From NCBI GenBank assembly GCA_037953745.1, contig JBAKBP010007933.1, forward strand, positions 1 through 64,000: a stretch of 64,000 nt of DNA, in the 5' to 3' direction. Every line of letters begins with the position of its first letter. Positions within the stretch are counted from its first letter, which is position 1. The position numbers and the translations under genes were made by a program. Source of the DNA: Lithodes maja. Lineage: Eukaryota > Arthropoda > Malacostraca > Decapoda > Lithodidae. Positions 50,944 to 60,888 of the stretch are shown here, piece by piece. The notes under the pieces were generated by a model, which ran no database searches, was not told the origin of the DNA, and saw only the letters and a list, made by a program, of their open reading frames with translations.

Positions 50944-53082
50944 TCCGTGTGTGTGTGTGTGTGTACTCACCTAATTGTACTCACCTAATTGTAGTATACA
51001 GGATTTGAGCCTAAGCTCGTGTTGTCCTTCTCTCTCTCTACATTTATCCAATTTTGCTTTAAAAGTTTGGATATTTCTTGCTCCCACCACCTCCCCATCC
51101 AACTTATTCCAACACTCAATGCTTCTATACGGGAAGCTGAACTTTCTTACATCAGACTTACATATAACTTTCCTCAACTTACAATCATGACCCCTGGTTC
51201 TTCCCTCGTCCTTCACCACAAAATCTCCCTTGTCGATCTTCTCAAAACCTTTCACACACTTAAACATCATGATCATGTCACCTCTCTCTCTCCTCTCCCT
51301 CAGCGTTGGCAGCTTTAGCCTCTCCAATCTCTCCTCATAAGGCAGGTCTCTAAGGCTAGCTATCATCTTAGTGGCAACTCTCTGAACTCTTTCCAGTTTT
51401 TTATTATGTTTTATAAGGTGTGGAGACCACACCACTGCTGCATACTCCAGTCTTGGTCGTATTATTGTCCCTATTATTTTTGCTAACATCGCTTCATCTA
51501 AATAATTCAGAGCTATTCTCATGTTAGTCAACACTGCATAGGTTTCACCAGTTATTTTATTTATATGCTGTTCAGGTGACAAGCTGTCTGCCACAACTAC
51601 CCCTAGGTCTTTTGCTTTCACAGCTTTACTAATTATTTCATCTCCTATTTTATATCCCCAAGAAGGTCTATATTTACTTTTTCCCATCTCAAGAACCTGA
51701 CACTTACTCGTGTTGAATTCCATTTTCCAAGTTTGACTCCACTCATATAACTTATCTAGGTCTCTCTGTAATTCTTCACAACTACTCCTACTTGTAATAT
51801 GCTTCATTAATTTTGCATCATCAGCAAACATAGATATATATGAGCCTATTCCCATTTGAAGGTCGTTGATGAAAACCAAAAACATGATTGGGGCCAACAC
51901 CGATCCTTGAGGCACTCCGCTTTTTACCCTTTTCCACGAGGAGAACTTTCCTTTTATTACTGTTCGCATTTCCCTCCCAATTAAATAGTTTTCCATCCAC
52001 TTTAATAATACTCCCTCAACCCGCCCCACAGTCCTGAGCTTCCACAACAATCTCTTATGAGGCACCTTATCAAATGCCTTCTTGAAATCTAAGTAAATAC
52101 AATCTACCCACCCCTCCCTCCCTTGTACAATGTCAATTACCCTATCATAGTAACTCAACAAATTTGTGGTACACGAATGACCTTTTCTGAACCCGAACTG
52201 CTTGCTTGAAATTATTTCCCTCTCCTCCAACATACCCACCCATCTTTTTCTAATAATCTTTTCACAAAGCTTGCATATAACACTCGTTAAGGATACCGGT
52301 CGATAATTTAGCGGGTCTTCTTTATTTCCACTTTTATATATTGGAGTTATATTTGCTTGTTTCCATTCTAAGGGAAGTTCCCCCTTATTTAATGAGTGTT
52401 GAACAATATTAAAAATAGGTCTCACTAGTTGTTCAGAACATTCTCTTAATACCCATCCAGCAATGTTATCTGGGCCCATAGATTTTCTCACGTCCAATTC
52501 TTCCAACAATGATTTTAGTTCATCCTTGTTGACTTCTATCGACTCTAGTCCCTGTATCTCGTTCAATTCCACCACAGGTTCTACATAGTCATCCTCCTCC
52601 ACAAACACGGATGTTAATGTATCATTCATAATTTCACACATACCCACTGTGTCTTCATATAATTGACCCTCTACCCTAAGCTTTGTTATTTTGTCCTTTA
52701 TTTTAGTTTTTCCGTTGATATAACTATAGAACAGTTTGGGTTCTTTATTACATTTGTTTACTATATCTTTTTCAAAGTTCTTTTTCTCCTCTCTTATAGT
52801 CTTGACATAGTTGTTTCTAGCATTCTTATACTCATCCCATTTTTCCTCAGTGTGTCTCCTTCTCACTTTATTCCATGCAGAGTCCTTTTTGTTCTGGGCA
52901 ATGTGACATCGCATGTTAAACCACTCTTTCTCCTTAGCCAGCTTTCTATCCTTAAATGTTGGTACATATTTATCTACCCCCTCCCTGTAAATGTCTAGTA
53001 ACATGGTGTATTTTACCTGAATATTCTGTTCTTGCTCAATAAATGACCAATCTATATTTGCAAAGTATCCTCGTAATGTGTG
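50944..53082 (-). mobile_element. CR1/Jockey-group LINE D, 5'-truncated
   Basis: 3' tail on the minus strand is two copies of a 14-mer (AATTAGGTGAGTAC) passing into (AC)n at 50947-50966. The 5' break is at ~53082, exactly where a (TGGG)n/(GT)n block begins. Confidence 0.85.
50971..53076 (-). CDS. LINE D ORF2 fragment: connector and reverse transcriptase, open
   Basis: The frame is open from the truncation (RGYFANIDWSFIEQEQ) through the ATG at 53004 to a stop at 50971, so the ATG is not the true start. Endonuclease is missing. Motifs: VRKSMGPDNIAGWVLREC, YRPVSLTSVICKLCEKII, KQFGFRKGHSCTTNLLS, YLDFKKAFDKVPHKRLLW, GVPQGSVLAPIMFLVFIND, SMFADDAKLM (catalytic FADD), then RPRLEYAAVVWSPH and GRTRGHDCKLRKV. 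No internal stop. Closely related in sequence style to the LINEs at 54 and 61 kb. Confidence 0.9.
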   Translation of the reverse strand, partial: LRGYFANIDWSFIEQEQNIQVKYTMLLDIYREGVDKYVPTFKDRKLAKEKEWFNMRCHIAQNKKDSAWNKVRRRHTEEKWDEYKNARNNYVKTIREEKKNFEKDIVNKCNKEPKLFYSYINGKTKIKDKITKLRVEGQLYEDTVGMCEIMNDTLTSVFVEEDDYVEPVVELNEIQGLESIEVNKDELKSLLEELDVRKSMGPDNIAGWVLRECSEQLVRPIFNIVQHSLNKGELPLEWKQANITPIYKSGNKEDPLNYRPVSLTSVICKLCEKIIRKRWVGMLEEREIISSKQFGFRKGHSCTTNLLSYYDRVIDIVQGREGWVDCIYLDFKKAFDKVPHKRLLWKLRTVGRVEGVLLKWMENYLIGREMRTVIKGKFSSWKRVKSGVPQGSVLAPIMFLVFINDLQMGIGSYISMFADDAKLMKHITSRSSCEELQRDLDKLYEWSQTWKMEFNTSKCQVLEMGKSKYRPSWGYKIGDEIISKAVKAKDLGVVVADSLSPEQHINKITGETYAVLTNMRIALNYLDEAMLAKIIGTIIRPRLEYAAVVWSPHLIKHNKKLERVQRVATKMIASLRDLPYEERLERLKLPTLRERRERGDMIMMFKCVKGFEKIDKGDFVVKDEGRTRGHDCKLRKVICKSDVRKFSFPYRSIECWNKLDGEVVGARNIQTFKAKLDKCREREGQHELRLKSCILQLGEYN

Positions 53083-53135
53083 GGTGGGTGGGTGGGTGGG
53101 TGGGTGGGTGGGTGGGTGGGTGGGTGGGTGGGTGG

Positions 53136-53205
<70 letters not shown>

Positions 53206-53321
53206 TTTTTGTTTTTTTTTCTATATTCCAACTACTCCTTCTCGGGCATAGGCTGATCGAAAAATGTACTCGTAAGCATGCAAAAATAACGTGTGTACCG
53301 ATAAACACACCACCGCTTGGG
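53083..53321. repeat. (TGGG)n, (GT)n and SINE 3' scrap
   Basis: About 14 TGGG units (53083-53138) then (GT)n to ~53206. 53212-53258 is the reverse complement of the SINE 3' end (GCCTATGCCCGAGAAGGAG ... GGAATATAG plus poly(A)). The remainder to 53321 is unassigned. No gene; the GT-frame ORFs are artefacts. Confidence 0.8.
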
Positions 53322-53761
53322 TGTGTACTTACACTAGTTGTATTTGCGGGAGTGAGCATGCTCGTTAATTCCCGCCTCCTACGATATGTTTGTCATACCG
53401 TGCTTTGAAACTATGCACTGATGGTGCAGACACTACTTCGGCTGGCAATTTGTTCCACCCACTAATCGAGTTGGTAGGAAATCTTTTACTTTTCAGATCA
53501 GATTTACTATTAGGCACTTTCAGTTTGTAGCTGTGACCTCTTGTTCTCTCACCTCCATCCCTCTCTATGAAGTTTTCTTGGTCGATTTTAAACAGTCTAC
53601 TGCACCAAATCACCACCCATAACGAGGGGCGTCGCGCTCCTTGGTGCCGCTAGAAGAGCGGCGAACACATCAAAAGGTATCAAAAGGTAAGGTAAGGATT
53701 TTGTCAATACCTCTAACACATTTGTATATCTGAATTTGCTGTCCTCGTTTCCTTCTCTGTT
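53322..53761 (-). pseudogene. LINE 3' fragment H (same family as LINE G)
   Basis: Minus strand codes the end of an ORF2: DQENFIERDGGERTRGHS, KSKRFPTNSISGWNKLP, FKARYDKHIVGGGN, nearly identical to 60889-61140. A 107-bp insertion (53590-53696) interrupts it. The tail is AACTAGTGTAAGTAC passing to AC-rich sequence at ~53322. It ends at 53761 against (GT)n. Confidence 0.85.
53590..53696 (+). mobile_element. 107-bp mini-retroposon with hairpin
   Basis: Flanked by GATTTT at 53584-53589 and 53697-53702; the uninterrupted site is seen at 61106-61120 (GGTCGATTTTGTCAATACC). It contains GGGGCGTCGCGCTCCTTGG, the stem GCCGCT/AGCGGC, and a tail of CAAAAGGTATCAAAAGGTAA type. A truncated relative is at 18196-18250. 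Target duplication and simple tail suggest a SINE-like retroposon of very small size. Confidence 0.7.
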
Positions 53762-53926
53762 CGTGTGTGTGTGTGTGTGTATTTACCTATTTGTATTTAC
53801 CCATTTGTAGTATACAGGAGTTGAGCTTTTTAGGCTCGTATTGTCCCGCTTCCTGAGTTACAAATATCTAACTTTGCCTTAAAAATATGAATGTTTTTTT
53901 GCACACACCACTTCCTCTTCTAACTG
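53762..53926 (-). mobile_element. LINE 3' scrap between (GT)n tails
   Basis: Begins with (GT)n then TATTTACCTATTTG twice (14-mer tail of the CR1/Jockey-group LINE), followed by GTAGTATACAGGAGTTGAGC and ~90 bp of LINE 3' sequence, and breaks at the next (GT)n (53929). Confidence 0.65.
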
Positions 53927-55648
53927 TGTGTGTGTGTGTGTGTGTGTATTTACCTATTTGTATTTACCTATTTGTAGTTTACAGGAATTGAGCAACGCTC
54001 GTGTTGTCCTGTCTTAGTTACTTTATAATCAATCCATTTTACTTAGACAAGTATCGTAATGGATATTCCCAATTCCCAGTATTTTGGACTAACATATCAT
54101 AACTTATGTTGCCCTATTTCCATATTTACTTTTATCCAACCTAGATTTGAACATGTTAATGTTCCTCGCTCTCACCACCACCTCCTCCAAGTTGTTCCAA
54201 GTCTCTATACTCCTATATGGGAAGCTGAATTTCTTTGTGTCCTTACAACATCTGCCCTTCCTCAGCTTAAACTCGTGCCCTCTTGTCCTTCCATTATCCC
54301 TCACGAATAGATCTTCCCTATCTACTCGTTCCAAACTTTTTACTCCCTTGAACATCGTTATTAAGTCGCCTCGTTCCCTTCTCTCTTTCAAGGTAGGCAG
54401 TTGTAGTATCTTAAGTCTTTCCTCATATGTCAACTCCTTCAATCTTGGGATCATCTTCGTTGCTATCCTTTGGACTTTCTCTAATTTGTTTATATGTTTT
54501 TTCAAATGTGGTGACCATATCACTGCTGCATATTCTAATCTTGGTCTTATCATAGTCATTATCAATTTTCTTAACATTTCTTCATCCAAATAGTTAAATG
54601 CCACTCTCATATTGGTTATTATTCCATATGCTCCTCCAATGATCATGTTAATATGCTTCTCCGGGGATAGATCATCTTGTATTATCACTCCAAGGTCCTT
54701 CTCATGCCGTGTTTTGCCGATTATTTCAATTCCTAATTTGTACTCCCAGCTTGGCCTTATCTCACTTGTTCCCACTTCCAAAACATGACACTTTTCTGCA
54801 TTGAAACTCATTTTCCAGGTTTGGCTCCATCTGTGCAACTCATCTAGGTCCTTTTGAAGATCCTGACAACTTTCTATACAGGTGACATTCTTCATGATCT
54901 TAGCGTCATCCGCAAACATATTCATATGACTATTCAAGTTTTCTGGCATGTCGTTTACATAAAGTAGGAACATTATCGGACCCAACACTGATCCCTGTGG
55001 TACTCCGCTCGTCACACTCCTCCACTGTGAATATTCGTCTCGTATCGTGGTCCTCATTTCTCTTCCTATTAAAAAGTTTTCCATCCATTTTAACATCCTA
55101 CCATGTACACCTCCAACAACCTGCAATTTCCACAATAACCTTTTGTGAGGCACCCTGTCAAAGGCCTTTTTCAGGTCCAGGTAAACACAGTCAACCCATC
55201 CCTCTCTCTCCTGTGTAACATCTACAACTCTGCTATAAAAGCTTAATAAATTAGATACACAAGATCTCCCTTCCCTGAATCCAAACTGTTTCTCGCTAAG
55301 CACCCCCTGTCCCTCAATGAAGTGTGTCCACTTTTTCCTTATAATTTTCTCACAAATTTTACAAACAATGCTGGTGAGGGACACCGGTCTGTAGTTAAGC
55401 GGATTTTCTCTGTCTCCTCCTTTGTAAATTGGTACTATGTTAGCTCTCTTCCATTCCACTGGCAGGTCTCCCTCATTCAGTGAAGATTTGATGATTTCAT
55501 AGATTGGTTCCACTAACTCTTCCGCACATTCTTTGAGGATCCATCCAGCCACTCCATCTGGTCCCATTGATTTCCTCACGTCCAAATCCTGCATCAATTT
55601 CAGCACTTCACTTTTTGTCACTTTCATTTCAGGCATCTGTGGTATTCT

Positions 55649-57825
55649 ATCTATCTATCTATCTATTGCCTGACGCCGTGATCCCCGAAGGGGTGGCCAC
55701 GAACGAACCGCCCCCATGCACCTCTGTCCCCAGTCAGTCGACGCCCCTCCCCCCAACCAGCACCGCCTTCATTCATGTAGTTCCTCACTCCATCCTTCCA
55801 CCTCATATTCGGTCTACCTCTCCCCCTCTGTCCCTCCACCTCGCTCTCGTACACCCTCTTAGTCATTCTCTCGCTTTCCATACGTTCCATATGGCCGAAC
55901 CATCTCAAGTTGTTCCTTTTCACACTTTCCAGCACATCTACCTCCACACCACACCTCCTTCTTACTTCCTCATTAGTCTGTCTATCCCTCCATGTAATTC
56001 CGCACGCACTCCTTAAGTAATTCATTTCCACTGCTCTCACTCTTGGTCTGAGTCTCTCAACCAACGTCCATGCTTCGCTTCCGTAAGTCAGTGTCGGGAT
56101 TACCACACTGTCATGCAAGGACTTCTTCACTTCCATACTGACCACCCTATTTCTTGTTACTGCTTTTAGCGTTCCTACAACCCTCTTCCCCTGTTGTACC
56201 CTCTCCCGCACCTCTTCATCCATAGTCCCATCTTTACTCAAAACACTGCCCAGATACTTAAAAGAGTTGACGATCTCCATAGCCTGACCGTTCAGCTTCA
56301 CCTCACACTCTGTGACTTCACCCCTTTCGAAGACCATAACCTTGCTCTTCCCCGTATTTACCTTCAAATTCCGTTTTTCGCACACTGTTCCAAACTCATT
56401 TACCAGACCCTGCAACTCCCATTCATTATCACTCATCAGAACTGTATCATCCGCAAACAGCAGTCTAGGTAGCTTCCACTCAATTCCCTCCCTTTTCAGC
56501 GATACACCAACATCCACTGCTCTTGATAGTATTTCTTTCATAACTCCATCCATATATACAGTAAACAACCACGGGGACATCACACACCCCTGTTTCAAAC
56601 CAACATTCAGGTCAAAGAACTCGCTCTGCTCACTCTCCACACGTACTGCCGCCTTCGCACCCTCATACATGCTCTTCACTGCTTTCAGCAACTTGCCCTC
56701 TACTCCATATATTCTAAGTACTTTCCACAAACCTTCTCTATCCACTCTGTCATAGGCCTTCTCCAAGTCCATAAAGGCAACATACACCTTTTGTTTCTTC
56801 TCCAGATACTTCTCCACAACACAATTCAGGGTAAAAATCTGATCTACACATCCTCTTCCCTTCCTAAAGCCTCCCTGCTCGTCGCCTATCCATTTCTCCG
56901 TTCTCACTCTCGCTCTCTCAATCACTACCCTACTGTATACCTTCCCTACTACGCTTAGAAGACATATTCCTCGGTGGTTACCACACACTCCTCTTTCCCC
57001 TTTGCCCTTATATAGGGGGACTATTATTCCAGTCTTCCAGTCATCGGGTGCACTCCCCTTCTCCCATGCTAGTTTGCACATTTTCCATACCCATTCTATC
57101 ACTATCTCACCACCATACCTCAACATTTCCCCACACACTCCATCTGTTCCTGGTGCTTTCCCCAACTTCACTTTTTTCATGGCTTCTCACACTTCTGACC
57201 TCCTGATCCCCACCTCCTCCTCCACTACTTCTCGTCTTCTCCCTCCCATACCATATCCAGCTATGTTTGCTGGCTCTTCATTCCTTTCATTTAGCAACTC
57301 ACTGAAGTACTCCCTCCATCTTTCGACTCTCTCTTGCTTCTCGGCTAGCATTCTCCCATTCTTATCTTTCACACCCTTACTGTTTCCCTTGCTACCTTCC
57401 CTAACTTTCTTGACTTCTTTCCAGAACAGTTTCTTACTCTCCCTCCATTTTACACTCAGATTCCTTCCAAATTCCTCATCTACTCTTCTCTTACTTTCCT
57501 TCACTACTCTCTTCACCACCCTCTTACTCTCCACGTACCTCGCTCGTTTCTGTCTCTCGGAATCTTCATTCCCTCTACTACCCAACCACTCTCTATATGC
57601 TTTCTTCTTTTCTTCCACAGCTATTCTTACCTCTTCTGTCCACCATGCTGTACCTTTCACTCCCCTCCCTCTTCTCCTCACTCCACACACCTCCTCACAT
57701 GCTGCACAGATCTCATCCTTAAAAACCTTGCTCATCTCCTCTACTTCCTCCATAACTTCCAGGTCGAACCCACCTAGTCGTCTTTCCACTGCTCTCCTGT
57801 ACTCCAATTACCATTACCAATGTAA
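55649..57825 (-). mobile_element. RTE-like LINE copy C
   Basis: TSD TGGTATTCT at 55640-55648 and 57826-57834 (boundaries uncertain by a base because of the tail). The longest of the three copies, reaching into the connector upstream of the RT. 3' end is (TCTA)n then TTGCCTGACGCCGTGATCC on the plus strand. Confidence 0.92.
55663..57807 (-). pseudogene. RTE-like connector and reverse transcriptase, one nonsense codon
   Basis: Open pieces 57187-57807 (MEYRRAVERRLGGFDLEV, then AWWTEEVRIAVEEKKKAYRE and RWREYFSELLNERNEE) and 55663-57180. They are in the same frame and are separated only by TGA at 57184-57186, where copy B has TGG (Trp) in RSEVWEAMK. RT motifs as in copies A and B, with LLFADDTVLM intact, ending GDHGVRQ and a stop in the tail. 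Endonuclease is absent through 5' truncation. Confidence 0.92.
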
Positions 57826-59382
57826 TGGTATTCTCATTTCTCTATTAGGTTCTATAAACTCCTCCTCTTTTACAAACACTGACTGAAGCTTTTCATTCAT
57901 AACTTCACACAATTCTTTATCTTTCTCATAGCTGTTTGTTCCAACTCTTAGTCTGACAATACCTTCTTTAGTTTTTATTTTTCCATTTACAAATCTATAA
58001 AATAGTTTTGGCTCATTTTTGCACTTCTCTACAATATTCCTTTCATATTTATATTGTTCCTCGCGTCGTATCTTAACGTATTCATTTCTTTTCTCCTTGT
58101 ACTTATTCCAGTTATTTTCACTAGGACTCTTCCGTGCTATATTCCAGGCTCGGTTTCTTCTATCCTGTGCCTTACTACATCTTATATTGAACCATTCTTT
58201 TTCCTTCTTTACCCCTGATTTGAACCTTGGGACATATTTATGTATCCCTTCTTCATATACTTTCAGGAAAAGTCTATATTTGTCTTGAACCATTTCCAGG
58301 CTTTCCAGTTCCTTCCAATTCATACTTTGGAAATAATGTTTCAATGATTTAAAATCAGTTTTAGCATAATTGTATCTATTTATTTTATGTCCTTCATTTC
58401 TCTCCTCATTTTTCCCCAAATCCATCTCCATTTCTAATATCTTGTGATCACTTTTTCCCAAGGGACAACGATAATTTATCTTTCTAACATCATGTGGATC
58501 ACTGGTGAAGACTAGGTCAGCCTGGATGGTTCATCCATCCCTCTGATTCGTGTGTTTTCTCTAACATGTTGTGTTAACATGTTTTCTGTTACTAGATTCA
58601 ATAATTTACTGCCCCAAGATTCATTATTATTTCCCGCATCTAACCCTTCCCAATTGACTTCCTTACAATTGAAATCACCTGTTAATAATAATTTATTTCT
58701 CCTATTAAAAAGTATTTTTAGTGCATCTAGAGATTCCGTGATAAGTTGATCATATTTATCCCGCTTCCATGCTCTTGTTTGTGGTGGTATATAAGCCACT
58801 GCTATATCAGTTGCTTTGTTGTCCTTGTCTTTTATTGTCACTGCTATAATTTCTGATCTATTATTGCCTAGGTTAATCTCACTTGCTTCTATATTTTTGT
58901 CAGTCATTATTAACACTCCACCGCCCACTTTTCCTTCTCTATCTTTTCTCCACACATTGTACCCTTCCCATCCCAACACTCCCAATTCAGTACCACCTCT
59001 CAACTTTGTTTCTGCTAAGCACATATGTGGTTTATATTTCTCAATATAGTCATTCAATTCTAATTTCTTAGACAGCAAGCCATCCACATTACTATACATC
59101 AGCTTCATCTCCCCCCTTCTTACACCTTTCTTTTTTTCTCTTTCCCTAATATTCCCAGACTCTACTCCCCCCCCGCTTCCACTCCACCTTCTCTCCCTTG
59201 CTCCCCCGTGCTCTCCACCTGCCCTGTTCCTCTCACTTGTTCCTGGTTTACACCAGTCTCTCCCTCCTGTCCTTCGGTACTGGTACTCGCTTCCCCTGTC
59301 CGACCGTTCATCCCTAAGTTCTCTGTTTGCCCCTCCGTCTTCCTCTGTGGGCTTTTGATGAACCATTTCCTCTTCTTCGTTC

Positions 59383-60309
59383 CTACCAGTCTCCAATAAA
59401 AAAATCCACTTCTTGTTCTGTTCTTTTGGCATTCAATTCCTTCACCTCATCCCTCAAACTTTTCATTTTGTTTCTTTCATCTAAGTCCAAGTCTTTTTCG
59501 ATGTAAATATGCTTCAGACAATCCTTATCTTTCAACCTCCATTTATTATTCATGATTTCCTCTACTATTCCTACTGTGCGAAACTGCACTTTCATTGGCC
59601 TAGACAGGCTAGACTCTTGTTTATATTTTCCAATTCTATGCATGTCTTCAATTTCATTCTCCCACTCTCTCACACCCTCGTCCACTACCTGTAGAATCTC
59701 CCTCACTCGGTCTCTCTCTATCCTACTTCTCTCCTCTCTCTTTACATTGTGTTTCTCCTTATCTCCTCTTATCACAATACATTTCTTTCTTCCAGCAGTC
59801 TCCCTCACTAGATTTTCCTTCTGTCTAATTACCTTAACTACATCCTTTTCAAAGTTACCTCCCTGCCTATGTATCTGTTGCTCCTTTACTATCTCCGAAA
59901 ATTTCAAATTCCTTACCTCCTCGTTCTTTTGAAATTCATCCTTCTTTAATTCAACATCCTTCATATCTTTCTTCATCCTGTCCATTTCTTCCTGCATTTC
60001 GCTAATACAAACCCTTAACACGTAATTCTCATCCTTCAAAATACCAATTTGGTTTGCCATTCGTTTTTCTCTTCGTTCATAATCTAAGCTTTTTGTCTCC
60101 TGTTCCTCTAGCTTCCGCTCCAGTTTATTCAACCTCACCGCAAATGCAGATATTGCTACTCCCTCCTCTGAGAACCCTGAAATATCAAATCCCTCATGAT
60201 CACGATCATAAGGGTCTCTGGTTACCCTGCTTGGGGGTAGGCTGAGCCGGTTCCTCCCACCGCTGGCCATACTGCCAGCTGGCCTTTGTTTACACCTGTT
60301 CGGCTCCAC
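59383..60309 (-). CDS. LINE E ORF1 protein (coiled coil)
   Basis: 308 aa, uninterrupted, starting MEPNRCKQRPAGSMASGG. Residues ~60-125 are a long heptad-rich coiled coil (LNKLERKLEEQETKSL, MQEEMDRMKKDMKDVELKK). Residues ~165-300 hold an RNA-binding-like region (KKCIVIRGDKEKHN, IEDMHRIGKYKQESS, RPMKVQFRT), as in ORF1p-type or esterase-less CR1-group ORF1. No zinc knuckle is seen. It should bind LINE RNA in the RNP. Its end overlaps the start of ORF2, so ORF2 may be translated by reinitiation. Confidence 0.82.
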   Translation of the reverse strand: MEPNRCKQRPAGSMASGGRNRLSLPPSRVTRDPYDRDHEGFDISGFSEEGVAISAFAVRLNKLERKLEEQETKSLDYERREKRMANQIGILKDENYVLRVCISEMQEEMDRMKKDMKDVELKKDEFQKNEEVRNLKFSEIVKEQQIHRQGGNFEKDVVKVIRQKENLVRETAGRKKCIVIRGDKEKHNVKREERSRIERDRVREILQVVDEGVREWENEIEDMHRIGKYKQESSLSRPMKVQFRTVGIVEEIMNNKWRLKDKDCLKHIYIEKDLDLDERNKMKSLRDEVKELNAKRTEQEVDFFIGDW

Positions 60310-60530
60310 AAGTTTCGGTGGGAATATCCATTACTTTTTCTTTCCTACTCAAATCAAACTCAACTCTCACCTGTTTTAACTAGGGAGTATATTCACTAAT
60401 TGCATTTAAATTATAATTAATAAACAAAAGGACAACACATATGAACGCTACAAAAATACCAAACCACCAAACAGGCGCTGGCTGAATCAGCTGTCTCAAG
60501 CACGTCCGCCCTCCACCACGGTCTGACACA

Positions 60531-60561
60531 TGTCAGACCGTGTCTGACATGACACACACAC

Positions 60562-60624
<63 letters not shown>

Positions 60625-60717
60625 CTTTTCCGCTTCCTTTGTTTACCATTTTTTTTTTTTTGGGGGGGGGGAGGTGTCACTGTTTCTATCCTTTCAATGT
60701 CAATATCTATCCATCTC

Positions 60718-60753
<36 letters not shown>

Positions 60754-60828
60754 GGGAGGGAGGGGGGGGGGGGGGGGTTGTAACTGTTTCTATAATTTTC
60801 AATGTCAATATCTATCCATCTCCTTACG
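60531..60828. repeat. (GT)n and poly(G) block with duplicated unit
   Basis: Palindrome CACGGTCTGACACATGTCAGACCGTG just before, then (CA)n/(GT)n at 60551-60620. Two ~150-bp units each hold a G-run (60661-60671 and 60755-60777), ACTGTTTCTAT and TCAATGTCAATATCTATCC. Apparent ORFs of Cys-Val repeats are artefacts. Confidence 0.85.
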
Positions 60829-60888
60829 TGTGTGTACTTACACTAGTTGTACTTACACTAGTTGTATTTGCAGGAGTGAGCATGCTCG

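Larger units (their letters stand above)
54104..59432 (-). pseudogene. LINE E ORF2 (endonuclease-RT), frameshifted and interrupted
   Basis: Starts MPKEQNKKWIFLLETG at 59432, overlapping the end of ORF1 by 50 bp in another frame. Endonuclease: MYSNVDGLLSKKLEL (Asn), LAETKLRG (Glu), TGDFNCKEVNW, then a frameshift near 58515 and CPLGKSDHKILEMEM (SDH). Connector to 57826, then the RTE insertion in an IP codon pair; RT resumes at 55648: VRKSMGPDGVAGWILKEC, KQFGFREGRSCVSNLLSF, YLDLKKAFDRVPHKRLLW, GVPQGSVLGPIMFLLYVND, NMFADDAKIM (catalytic FADD), RTRGHEFKLRKGRCC. Stop at 54104. Only the frameshift and insertion stop this from being complete. Confidence 0.9.
53927..60530 (-). mobile_element. CR1/Jockey-group LINE E, nearly full-length, split by RTE copy C
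   Basis: Minus strand: leader (60310-60530), ORF1 (60309-59383), ORF2 (59432-54104) and a 14-mer tail (AAATAGGTAAATAC twice) into (AC)n at 53929-53946. An RTE-like LINE sits in ORF2 (55649-57825). Only one clear frameshift (near 58515) besides the insertion. Confidence 0.88.
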
